21,756 nucleotides of DNA from SIG565 sp964607025 (lineage in GTDB: Bacteria; Bacillota; Clostridia; Oscillospirales; Acutalibacteraceae): contig CAZSIL010000025.1 in the NCBI GenBank assembly GCA_964607025.1, positions 1 to 21,756 of the forward strand. Reading direction: 5' to 3'. This document shows, in pieces, positions 14,121-21,756 of the stretch (within the stretch, counting starts at the first letter, position 1; each line of letters begins with the position of its first letter). The notes beneath the pieces are model-generated. The model was not told the origin of the DNA and did not search any database. It saw only the letters and a program-made list of their open reading frames with translations. Made by a program: the position numbers and the translations under genes.

Positions 14121-16748
14121 ATGGAATGGATGTCATTAAACACTTTAAGAGAAAAATATCTCTCGTTTTTTGAATCAAAGGGGCATTTGCGCTTAGGTTC
14201 TTTTTCACTTATACCGCAGGGCGATAAATCTCTCTTACTTATAAACTCAGGTATGGCGCCGATGAAAAAATATTTTACAGGTGAGGTTACTCCCCCCGCA
14301 CCACGCGTTACCACCTGTCAGAAATGTATCCGCACACCCGACCTTGAGCGCGTAGGTCACACCGCGCGTCACGGCACATATTTTGAGATGCTCGGTAACT
14401 TCTCCTTTGGTGACTATTTTAAAGAAGAAGCAATTACTTGGGCTTGGGAGTTTTTAACAGAGACTCTCGAAATTCCCGCAGAACTGCTCTGGCCATCCAT
14501 TTACGAAAGCGATGACGAGGCATACACCATCTGGAAAGATAAAATCGGTGTTAATCCCAAACATATTGTTCGACTTGGCAAAGCCGACAACTTCTGGGAG
14601 CACGGCATGGGGCCCTGTGGTCCTTGCAGTGAGATTTACTTTGACCGCGGTGAAAAATATGGTTGCGGCTCCCCTGAGTGTAAACCGGGTTGCGACTGCG
14701 ACAGATATATGGAAATATGGAATAATGTTTTCACGCAATTTAACAATATGGGGGACGGCACCTATACCGAGCTCGAACACAAGAACATTGATACGGGTAT
14801 GGGGCTTGAACGTCTTGCCTGTGTTATGCAGGGTGTTGACAATATGTTTGAGGTTGACACTATTCGTAATATAATCAACAAGGTATGCGAAATTTCGGGT
14901 AAGGAATACGGCAAAGATGCCGCTACCGATATTTCCATCCGCGCTATTACCGACCACGCGAGAGCCGCTACGTTTATGATAAGCGACGGTGTTATCCCAT
15001 CTAACGAAGGCAGAGGCTACGTACTGCGCCGAATTATCAGAAGAGCCGTAAGACACGGCAAATTAATCGGTATTTCTAACCCTTTCTTTATGGAACTCTG
15101 CGATACAGTAATTGACGAAAACAAATCGGGCTATCCCGAACTTATAGAGAAAAAAGAACTTATAACAAAGGTTATTACAAACGAAGAAAGCGCATTTAAT
15201 AAGACTATTGACCAAGGTCTTAATATGCTTGAACACTTGACTGCAAACACCACTACCTTATCGGGTGCCGATGCATTTAAACTTTATGACACCTACGGTT
15301 TCCCCTTTGATTTAACAAAGGATATTTTAGCCGAAAAAGGCATAAACGTTGATGAGGAAGAATTTAAAGCCCTTATGAACGAGCAACGCCAAAAGGCACG
15401 TGAAGGCCGTAAAGCAGCTGATGCTGAGAGTTGGAAAAGCGACGGCATTGCGTTCGATAACATCTCCGCAACGTTATTTGTCGGCTATACCGAAAATACT
15501 GCCGATGCCACAGTGCTTGATATTGTGGTTGATGGCGAGCACGTTGTTGCTGCCGCAGAAAATACCAATGCGGTTATAGTTCTTGATACCACACCTTTCT
15601 ATGCCGAATCAGGCGGACAGGTTGGTGATACAGGTATTATATCTGGTGCAAACTTTAAAGCAGAAGTTATCGATACCAAAAAGACTGCCAACGGAATTTT
15701 CACACATTTTGTAAAAATCACAAAAGGCACTGTATGTGTAAATGATAACGTAACAGCTGAAATAGACACAGTACGCCGCGCGGCAATTCGTCGTAATCAT
15801 ACAGCAGCTCACCTTTTACAAGCGGCGCTCCGACAGCTACTCGGAACCCATGTTGAGCAGGCAGGCAGTATGGTAAGCGATACTGTTTTGCGTTTTGACT
15901 TTACTCATTTCTCGGCTTTGACAAAAGACGAAATCGAAAAGGTTGAAACAATCGTAAACTCAAATATTTTTGACGCAATAGAAGTAGAAAACCGCGAAAT
16001 GCCGATAGAAGAAGCAAGAAAACTGGGCGCTATGGCGCTGTTTGGCGAAAAATACGGTGATACAGTACGCGTTGTACGTGCTGCCGACAAATTGGTTGAA
16101 TTTTGCGGCGGTACACACGTTGACAACACCGGCAAAATCGGTATGTTCAAAATAGTTTCGGAATCTAGTGTTGCGGCGGGCGTGCGCCGAATAGAAGCGG
16201 TTACGGGCTTTAACGTATTAAAACTTATAAATGATAAACAAGCTCTATTAAATGAAACCGCTGCCGCATTTAAAATAGGCAATGCGGGTGAAGTAGCTGC
16301 CAAAGCCGCTCAGTTAATGGCTGAACTCAAACAAAAGGATAAGACCATCGAGCAGTTAGAAACAAAACTGGCCATCGGTAAACTTGATGCAATACTTAAA
16401 AACAAAACTGTTATAGGCAGTGCAGAAATTATCACCGCCGCACTTCAAAACTCTACTGCCGATGAAATCCGTTCTATTTGCGAAAAAGTTAAGAGCGAAA
16501 ACGAAAATGCAGTTATCGTTTTAGCCGCTGTAATGCCCGAGAAACTCACCTTCTGTGCGGCAGTTGGCAAAAATGCAGTGGCAAACGGCATTAAAGCGGG
16601 TGAAATTGTAAGCGCTGTCGCAAAGTTCACAGGCGGTAACGGTGGCGGCAGACCCGATCTTGCCATGGCTGGCGGAAAAGAAGCTTCCAAGGTTGATGCT
16701 GCACTTGCTCTTGTTGCCGATTTTGTCAAAGAAAAAATAGGGGGCTAG
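14121..16748 (+). CDS. alaS: Alanine--tRNA ligase
   Basis: This is a complete 875-residue AlaRS, which charges tRNA-Ala and clears mischarged Ser/Gly. The class-II catalytic core has TARHGTYFEMLGNFSFGDYF (81-100), GPCGPCSEIYFDRG around 164-178, the DTGMGLERL motif, and NEGRGYVLRRIIRRAVRHG near residue 300. The editing domain carries the zinc site H560-xxx-H564 (NHTAAH) and C662-xxx-H666 (CGGTH). The C-terminal oligomerisation/C-Ala domain ends with GGGRPDLAMAGG. The ATG at 14121 has AAAGGA ten bases upstream. It is the first gene of an operon with the HIT protein, whose start is three bases after the stop. Confidence 0.98.
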   Translation: MEWMSLNTLREKYLSFFESKGHLRLGSFSLIPQGDKSLLLINSGMAPMKKYFTGEVTPPAPRVTTCQKCIRTPDLERVGHTARHGTYFEMLGNFSFGDYFKEEAITWAWEFLTETLEIPAELLWPSIYESDDEAYTIWKDKIGVNPKHIVRLGKADNFWEHGMGPCGPCSEIYFDRGEKYGCGSPECKPGCDCDRYMEIWNNVFTQFNNMGDGTYTELEHKNIDTGMGLERLACVMQGVDNMFEVDTIRNIINKVCEISGKEYGKDAATDISIRAITDHARAATFMISDGVIPSNEGRGYVLRRIIRRAVRHGKLIGISNPFFMELCDTVIDENKSGYPELIEKKELITKVITNEESAFNKTIDQGLNMLEHLTANTTTLSGADAFKLYDTYGFPFDLTKDILAEKGINVDEEEFKALMNEQRQKAREGRKAADAESWKSDGIAFDNISATLFVGYTENTADATVLDIVVDGEHVVAAAENTNAVIVLDTTPFYAESGGQVGDTGIISGANFKAEVIDTKKTANGIFTHFVKITKGTVCVNDNVTAEIDTVRRAAIRRNHTAAHLLQAALRQLLGTHVEQAGSMVSDTVLRFDFTHFSALTKDEIEKVETIVNSNIFDAIEVENREMPIEEARKLGAMALFGEKYGDTVRVVRAADKLVEFCGGTHVDNTGKIGMFKIVSESSVAAGVRRIEAVTGFNVLKLINDKQALLNETAAAFKIGNAGEVAAKAAQLMAELKQKDKTIEQLETKLAIGKLDAILKNKTVIGSAEIITAALQNSTADEIRSICEKVKSENENAVIVLAAVMPEKLTFCAAVGKNAVANGIKAGEIVSAVAKFTGGNGGGRPDLAMAGGKEASKVDAALALVADFVKEKIGG

Positions 16749-16751
16749 AAA

Positions 16752-17093
16752 ATGGCTGATTGTTTATTTTGTAAAATAGTTGCGGGTGAAATTCCTTCCA
16801 CAAAGATTTATGAAGATGATATGATTTACGCTTTCGCCGATATTGACCCGCAAGCGCCTTTCCACGCGATTGTAATTCCAAAAACTCATATTGCTTCGGC
16901 AGATGAAATTAATGGTGATAACAGTTTTCTGATTTCAAAAGTTTTTGAAGCAATAGCAAAAATCGCAAAACAGGAAAACCTCGAAAACGGATACAGAATT
17001 GTTAATAACTGTGGAAAAGACGGCGGTCAAACTGTCGGTCACATACATTTTCATTTGCTTGCTCGCAGAAATCTTGCCTGGCCACCAGGTTAA
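16752..17093 (+). CDS. HIT-family (Hint/PKCI-type) nucleotide hydrolase
   Basis: This 113-residue protein is of the Hint branch, which hydrolyses phosphoramidate links of AMP to amines, including aminoacyl-adenylate-type compounds. It begins CLFCKIVAGEIPSTKIYEDD, has the block DIDPQAPFHAIVIPKTHI, and carries the HIT triad in GHIHFHLL near residues 95-101; it ends in the family's W-P-P-G. The CxxC at residues 4-7 is often a zinc site together with a later His. It follows alaS by three bases and the next gene by 15, so all three are cotranscribed. Pairing with alaS fits a role in clearing aminoacyl-AMP, which is an inference. Confidence 0.93.
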   Translation: MADCLFCKIVAGEIPSTKIYEDDMIYAFADIDPQAPFHAIVIPKTHIASADEINGDNSFLISKVFEAIAKIAKQENLENGYRIVNNCGKDGGQTVGHIHFHLLARRNLAWPPG

Positions 17094-17108
17094 TGGAGGA
17101 ATTTTGAT

Positions 17109-17648
17109 ATGGGAAAGACTTATAAAATGCAGATTGCGGGATTAACACGTGAACTCGAAATGTTCCCCGTAAGTGACACACTTGATATTGCGGCATTTAT
17201 TTTGTTTGGAGATACCGAGATTACGATTGCTACCGCAAAGGAATTACTTAAAAAGGTGCCTGAATTTGATTATATTTTAACTCCTGAGGCAAAGAGCATT
17301 CCGTTAGCATACGAAATGTCAAGGCAGTCGGGAAAACCCTATGTGGTGGCTCGTAAAGGTGTTAAAGTTTATATGGGTAACCCCCTGCATGTAAGTGTGC
17401 GCTCAATCACTACAAATAAGGTGCAGGATTTGTATTTGGGTGACGGTGATGTAGCAAAAATCAAGGACAAACGCGTTCTCATAGTTGACGACGTTATAAG
17501 CACGGGTGAATCACTCATAGCAGTTAGAAAACTGCTATGCGAAGCGGGTGCCACCGAAGCGGCGGCTTGTGCGGTATTAGCCGAAGGTGACGCTAAGGAC
17601 CGCGATGATATAATCTATTTAGAGCCGCTTCCGTTATTTTTCAAATAA
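17109..17648 (+). CDS. Purine-type phosphoribosyltransferase (APRT-like)
   Basis: This 179-residue cytoplasmic enzyme of the PRTase type I fold transfers phosphoribose from PRPP to a base. The PRPP-binding loop VLIVDDVISTGES is at residues 123-135. The upstream block DYILTPEAKSIPLAYEMS and the RKGVKVYMG loop resemble adenine or xanthine PRTases. Whether the base is adenine cannot be settled by eye. The length is normal for APRT-like proteins. The ATG at 17109 has GGAGGA nine bases upstream. It is the last gene of the alaS operon and is followed by a terminator. Confidence 0.87.
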   Translation: MGKTYKMQIAGLTRELEMFPVSDTLDIAAFILFGDTEITIATAKELLKKVPEFDYILTPEAKSIPLAYEMSRQSGKPYVVARKGVKVYMGNPLHVSVRSITTNKVQDLYLGDGDVAKIKDKRVLIVDDVISTGESLIAVRKLLCEAGATEAAACAVLAEGDAKDRDDIIYLEPLPLFFK

Positions 17649-17653
17649 AAGAT

Positions 17654-17683
17654 AAAGGTACTCATAAACAGAGTACCTTTTTT
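17654..17683 (+). terminator. Terminator of the alaS operon
   Basis: A 10-bp stem AAAGGTACTC / GAGTACCTTT with a 7-base loop is followed by a T-run to 17683. The comEC-like start codon is only seven bases further. Confidence 0.9.
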
Positions 17684-17689
17684 AAAATC

Positions 17690-19021
17690 ATGAAGCGTCC
17701 GATTATTGTAACTGCGGTATTTTTAGCTATATTGTCATTTGTTTTGCTTAATGTAAATTATCGTATCTCGATACTCTTTGCCGCATTATTTTTCTCCGCT
17801 ATCGTCATGTGCGCCTTCTATAAAAGATTTCGCGAATACACCGTTATCGCGATATGCTTATTGCTGCTTTGCCTTAGTTTTTATAACAACTACACCGCCC
17901 GTATTAATACCTGTAAAAATCTTTACAAGGATAAGGCGACCATTACGGGTGTTGTAACCAATTTTTCTTATAAACACGAAGACTCTGTTTTGTATTATGT
18001 CGAAATAACCGACAGCACTATACCGCAAACTATCGGCACCACGGCTTTGCTTTACGGATACAACTTAAGTGCCGCCCAAGGTATGACGGTAAAAATTGAT
18101 GTGCGGCTATCGTTCATTGAAGATAGCTACAGTTTCTATTCAAACGGCATATATCTCAAAGGGTATGTAGATAAGGTACACTGCCTAAAAGATTTACCAT
18201 CAACAAAAAATTATCTTGGCAAACTACGAAAGAATATACGCAATATAATTTTTGAAAATTTGCCATATGATATATCCACAACAATAAATGGGTTAACTGT
18301 TGGAGACCGAAGCTATGAAGAAGACAGCTTTTATGCGGCGGTTAAAAATTGCGGTGTTACTCACGTCATGGTGGTTTCGGGTATGCATATGACCATTGTG
18401 TGCGGCTCGTTTTACCAGCTTCTTAAATTTTTAAAATGCCCTCCTCTTGTATCTTCCCTTTCAACACTTGCCGTAACCCTTGGCTTTATGGCGCTTTGCG
18501 GTTTTACGCCATCGGTAATACGCTCTGGTGTTATGTATATAATAATACTTGTAGGTTATCTTTTACACCGCGACCCCGATGCACTCAATTCCCTATCGGT
18601 GGCATTTGTAATTATGATGATTAATAACCCGTTTTTAATATGCAATGTTGGATTTTTGCTATCGGTTACATCTACCGCAGGTATTATAGTTTTGAATCCA
18701 TTGATGCTAAAACTGATACGGATAAACAAGTGGAAGAGCAAATTACTTCGCATTATTGCTGAACTCGTAACCGTTACAATATCAGCGCAAATTGCCACTT
18801 TGCCGATTTGCTTATATTTCTTCGGTTGGATATCCCCGTGGGCAATTCTTGTCAATATACTGATTTCCCACGCCGTAACTGTAGCGGTTGTATCGGCTTT
18901 TATCGGCATTATTTTGTTTACCGTACCTTTCTTTCAGCCACTATCTGATTTAAGTTTCAAAATTTGCAGCTTTATGACGGCATATTTTAATAATATAATA
19001 AAGTTTTTTGGGAACTTATAA
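17690..19021 (+). CDS. comEC: ComEC/Rec2-family DNA-uptake channel homologue without the beta-lactamase domain
   Basis: This 443-residue membrane protein is related to ComEC, the channel through which single-stranded DNA enters in transformation. Residues 1-60 form membrane segments, and about 60-175 match the OB-like DUF4131 region (ATITGVVTNFSYKHEDSV). The Competence domain follows, with the signature GVTHVMVVSGMHMTIV and about eight further membrane segments. ComEC is usually 700-800 residues with a C-terminal metallo-beta-lactamase domain; that domain is missing and the frame ends just before a terminator. No ribosome binding site precedes the ATG, which sits seven bases after the previous terminator. 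It could be a short natural variant or a decaying gene. Confidence 0.82.
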   Translation: MKRPIIVTAVFLAILSFVLLNVNYRISILFAALFFSAIVMCAFYKRFREYTVIAICLLLLCLSFYNNYTARINTCKNLYKDKATITGVVTNFSYKHEDSVLYYVEITDSTIPQTIGTTALLYGYNLSAAQGMTVKIDVRLSFIEDSYSFYSNGIYLKGYVDKVHCLKDLPSTKNYLGKLRKNIRNIIFENLPYDISTTINGLTVGDRSYEEDSFYAAVKNCGVTHVMVVSGMHMTIVCGSFYQLLKFLKCPPLVSSLSTLAVTLGFMALCGFTPSVIRSGVMYIIILVGYLLHRDPDALNSLSVAFVIMMINNPFLICNVGFLLSVTSTAGIIVLNPLMLKLIRINKWKSKLLRIIAELVTVTISAQIATLPICLYFFGWISPWAILVNILISHAVTVAVVSAFIGIILFTVPFFQPLSDLSFKICSFMTAYFNNIIKFFGNL

Positions 19022-19024
19022 AAT

Positions 19025-19056
19025 AATCCCCGATATGCTTTAGCATATCGGGGATT
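19025..19056. terminator. Bidirectional terminator between comEC-like and hydrogenase genes
   Basis: A 14- to 15-bp perfect stem (19025-19039 with 19042-19056) lies between two convergent genes. Flanking tracts are T-rich on the minus-strand side (TTATTTTAT). Confidence 0.8.
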
Positions 19057-19068
19057 AAAATTTAGAAA

Positions 19069-20805
19069 TTAATATTTCTTACGTGCAGTGTATGTTGTGT
19101 GGAGATCGTGGTGTGCCTTGTGGCCGCCAAAACCGTCATACCACTCGCTGTAAAGAGTTTTGATAACGGGTGACTCGTGTGACATACGGATTGCGCTTGC
19201 TTTATCTTGGTCATAAAGCGCCTTAGCACGAACTGCTTTAAGGTCCACAGTATCACGAACATACTGCGGCTGGATGGGCTGACCGCCGCCGTTTACACAG
19301 CCACCGGGACATCCCATAATCTCGATAAAGCCCCAACTGTCAGGATTGCCGTTTTTGAGTTTATCCATAACAACCTTAGCGGCTGCAGCGCCTGAAGCAA
19401 CAGCTAATTTAAGCTCTGTACCGCCAACGTTAACTGTAGCGGTTTTAAGACCCATTGTACCACGAACTGCTTCGAGCTCAATAGCTTCATTTGCACCGTT
19501 AAGCCAAGCATTTGCAGTACGAACTGCCGCTTCCATAACACCGCCTGTTGCACCGAAGATAACGGCAGCGCCTGTGTCTTCACCGAGCGGAGAATCAAAC
19601 TCTTCATCGGGAAGAGCCGTGAACTTAATACCTGCTCTATCAATCATACGTGCAAGTTCACGTGTTGTAAGAGCGATATCAACATCGGGTACACCTGCTG
19701 CAGACTGGTCTTCACGACCGATTTCAAACTTCTTAGCAGTACAAGGCATAATTGATACGCTAACGATATCCTTAGGATCAATACCCATCTTCTCTGCATA
19801 ATAGGTTTTGATTACAGCACCAGCCATCTGCTGAGGTGACTTACAACTGGAAAGATGAGCCAACATATCGGGATAGTAAAGTTCGCAGAACTTAACCCAA
19901 CCGGGTGAGCAAGAGGTAATCATTGGTAATGTACCGCCGTTCTTAATACGCTCAACGAGTTCGTTGGCTTCTTCAACGATGGTAAGGTCAGCAGCGAAGT
20001 CGGTATCAAACACCTTTGCAAAACCGAGACGGCGAAGCGCCGCAACCATTTTGCCTTCAACATTTGTACCTATCGGCATATCGAAGCACTCACCGAGTGT
20101 TGCACGGATGGACGGAGCCGTCTGAACAACAACGTGCTTTGTAGGATCTGCCAAAGCTTCCCATACTTTATCTGTATCATCTTTTTCAGTAAGTGCGCCT
20201 GTCGGACAAACGGCAGTACACTGACCGCAAGAGATACAAGGAACATTATTAAGTTTAAGGTTGAAGGGTGAGCCGATATTGGTATCAATACCGCGGTCGT
20301 TAGCGCCGATAACGCTTACGTATTGTTCTTGACATACAGCAACACAACGACGGCAGAGAATACATTTATTGTTATCTCTAATGAGGTGGGGTGTTGTATC
20401 ATCAATTTCATAAATCGGTCTATAACCGCCGAAGGTATCTTCTTCTACACCATATTCGCGACAAAGTTTCTGCAATTCGCAGTTGGTTGAACGCTTACAG
20501 GACAAGCACTTTTTCTCATGGGTAGAGAGTATGAGTTCAAGTGTTGTCTTGCGGGCTTTTTGGATTTTTGCGGTATTGGTCTGAATTTCCATACCTTCAG
20601 TTACAGGGTATACACAAGCGGTAACAAGACCACGTGCACCTGTTGCTTCAACAACGCATATACGACAAGCGCCGATTTCGTTTTTCTCTTTCATAAAGCA
20701 AAGAGTCGGGATTTCAACACCTGCTTTACGTGCGGCCTCCAAAATTGTGGAGCCCTTGGGTACGCTAACGGCAATGCCGTTTACTTTTACATTAATCATT
20801 TCCAT
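19069..20805 (-). CDS. hydA: [FeFe] hydrogenase catalytic subunit, NADH-linked multi-subunit type (HydA/HndD-like)
   Basis: This 578-residue enzyme reduces protons to H2, or the reverse. Cluster sites in order: [2Fe-2S] C36/C47/C50/C64; His-Cys site H96/C100/C103/C109; two ferredoxin-type [4Fe-4S] sites C148/C151/C154/C158 and C190/C193/C196/C200. The H-cluster motifs are TSCSPGW (297-303), MPCTAKKFE (C355) and MGCPGGCVNGGGQP (C499, C503). The C-terminus (SPVIKTLYSEWYDGFGGHKAHH) is the small-subunit domain. With a NuoF-like partner immediately upstream it should belong to a HydABC/HndABCD complex, probably electron-bifurcating with NADH and ferredoxin. In L1 the usual second Cys of TSCCP is Ser. 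The ATG at 20805 has AAAGGAG (20818-20824) 12 bases upstream. Confidence 0.93.
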   Translation of the reverse strand: MEMINVKVNGIAVSVPKGSTILEAARKAGVEIPTLCFMKEKNEIGACRICVVEATGARGLVTACVYPVTEGMEIQTNTAKIQKARKTTLELILSTHEKKCLSCKRSTNCELQKLCREYGVEEDTFGGYRPIYEIDDTTPHLIRDNNKCILCRRCVAVCQEQYVSVIGANDRGIDTNIGSPFNLKLNNVPCISCGQCTAVCPTGALTEKDDTDKVWEALADPTKHVVVQTAPSIRATLGECFDMPIGTNVEGKMVAALRRLGFAKVFDTDFAADLTIVEEANELVERIKNGGTLPMITSCSPGWVKFCELYYPDMLAHLSSCKSPQQMAGAVIKTYYAEKMGIDPKDIVSVSIMPCTAKKFEIGREDQSAAGVPDVDIALTTRELARMIDRAGIKFTALPDEEFDSPLGEDTGAAVIFGATGGVMEAAVRTANAWLNGANEAIELEAVRGTMGLKTATVNVGGTELKLAVASGAAAAKVVMDKLKNGNPDSWGFIEIMGCPGGCVNGGGQPIQPQYVRDTVDLKAVRAKALYDQDKASAIRMSHESPVIKTLYSEWYDGFGGHKAHHDLHTTYTARKKY

Positions 20806-20825
20806 AATACTTAACGGCTCCTTTC

Positions 20826-21756
20826 TTACTGTTTACTGATTGCTTTAAACTTACAGTTAGCAATACAAGCACCGCACTTAACGCACTTTGCGGCGTCAAT
20901 TGTTAGTGACGGTAATTTATGACCGGGTGCTACGTAATCAGTCTTAACAATAGCATCTGCAGGACAGTTTCTAGCACAAAGTCCGCAACCGATACATTTA
21001 TCTTTATCAATTGTAAATGTGAGAAGATTCTTACAAACACCTGCGGGACACTTTTTATCCACAACGTGAGCTATGTATTCATCACGGAAGAAGTTAAGTG
21101 TAGCAAGTACGGGGTTCGGTGCTGTCTGACCGAGACCGCAAAGCGAGTTGGCTTTAATATAAGCGCAAAGCTCTCCGAGCGTGTCAATGTCTTCAAGTGT
21201 TCCCTTACCATCAGTAATCTTGTCAAGTATTTCGAGCAAACGCTTTGTACCTACGCGGCAGGGTGTACACTTACCGCAAGACTCATCAACCGTAAACTCA
21301 AGGAAGAATTTAGCCATATCAACCATACAGGTATCTTCATCCATTACGATAAGACCGCCTGAACCCATCATACAGCCGATAGCTGTTAAGTTATCATAGT
21401 CAACCGGAGTATCTATAAGAGAAGCCGGAATACATCCGCCTGAAGGACCACCTGTCTGAGCGGCTTTAAACTTCTTGCCTCCCGGAATACCGCCGCCGAT
21501 TTCTTCAATAATGTGGCGAAGTGTTGTGCCCATGGGGATTTCAACAAGACCTGTGTTCTTGATTTTACCACCAAGAGCGAATACTTTTGTACCCTTTGAT
21601 TTTTCGGTACCCATTGAAGCGAACCAATCGGCACCGCGAAGAATAATCTGCGGAACGTTTGCAAAGGTTTCAACATTGTTTTCAACTGTAGGTTTGCCGA
21701 AAAGACCTTTAACTGCCGGATATGGCGGACGGGGTCTCGGCTCACCGCGGTTACCC
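20826..21756 (-). CDS. hydB: NuoF-like flavin/Fe-S subunit of the hydrogenase (HydB/HndC-like), 5' end outside the window
   Basis: About 310 C-terminal residues are present. The frame is open to the right edge, starting with NRGEPRPRPPYPAVKGLFGKP, which is internal to the FMN/NADH-binding NuoF fold, so the ATG at 21614 is not the true start. Then come an SLBB-like stretch, the [4Fe-4S] site ESCGKCTPCRVG with a later Cys in SLCGLGQ, and a C-terminal two-cluster ferredoxin domain (CIGCGLCARNCP and CVKCGACIANC). That extra ferredoxin tail is typical of hydrogenase-type NuoF homologues rather than complex I. It oxidises or reduces NAD(H) and passes electrons to HydA, whose start lies 20 bases downstream. 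Confidence 0.93.
   Translation of the reverse strand, partial: GNRGEPRPRPPYPAVKGLFGKPTVENNVETFANVPQIILRGADWFASMGTEKSKGTKVFALGGKIKNTGLVEIPMGTTLRHIIEEIGGGIPGGKKFKAAQTGGPSGGCIPASLIDTPVDYDNLTAIGCMMGSGGLIVMDEDTCMVDMAKFFLEFTVDESCGKCTPCRVGTKRLLEILDKITDGKGTLEDIDTLGELCAYIKANSLCGLGQTAPNPVLATLNFFRDEYIAHVVDKKCPAGVCKNLLTFTIDKDKCIGCGLCARNCPADAIVKTDYVAPGHKLPSLTIDAAKCVKCGACIANCKFKAISKQ

Noticed and set aside
14454..15056. Minus-strand open frame of 200 codons inside alaS.
   Set aside because: It is antisense to the conserved catalytic core of alaS and is a codon-bias shadow.

Overview
The window looks like a piece of a low-GC Firmicutes genome, most likely an uncultured gut-type Clostridia. Strong AGGAG-type ribosome binding sites, sigma-A promoters with 17-bp spacers and an [FeFe] hydrogenase of the NADH-linked multi-subunit type all fit an anaerobic fermenter. 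A run of exactly 100 Ns (13507-13606) shows that it is a scaffold, probably from a metagenome, so some of the mosaic structures below could be assembly products.

Left part (1-6620). After an upstream terminator comes an M20-family peptidase. A minus-strand operon follows, read from 5586 down: class-III aminotransferase, Gfo/Idh/MocA oxidoreductase, HpaI-type aldolase, then a wreck of fused gene remnants (SDR 5' end with a frameshift, aldo/keto reductase core without its N-terminus, decayed 3' end of a TtcA-like gene). A divergent AraC-type regulator lies across a compact promoter region with a candidate operator. This looks like a small sugar or sugar-acid pathway whose last steps have been eroded.

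Middle (6621-11390). The window holds the intact TtcA-like PP-loop protein, an NhaC-type antiporter with a signal peptide, a YitT-family membrane protein and a stand-alone E2-like acyltransferase homologue. The TtcA-like gene has a consensus promoter whose -10 box sits in the loop of the preceding terminator.

Mobile/mosaic region (11390-14047). A sugar-phosphate isomerase/epimerase has been cut from its native promoter by a Y1 (IS200/RAYT-like) transposase unit bordered by REP-like palindromes. A 119-bp copy of the isomerase 5' end lies on the far side of the unit and keeps an ATG where the long copy has ACG. A second, truncated transposase copy runs into the assembly gap. Next to it is what looks like the 5' remnant of an ECF sigma factor.

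Right part (14048-21756). alaS with a perfect consensus promoter is followed by a HIT protein and a purine-type phosphoribosyltransferase, then by a short ComEC homologue without the metallo-beta-lactamase domain. Convergent to these lies the end of a multi-subunit [FeFe] hydrogenase operon: a NuoF-like subunit, cut by the window edge, and the catalytic HydA. The functional core is ordinary clostridial housekeeping and energy metabolism. The unusual content is the set of gene remnants and the REP/transposase mosaic.
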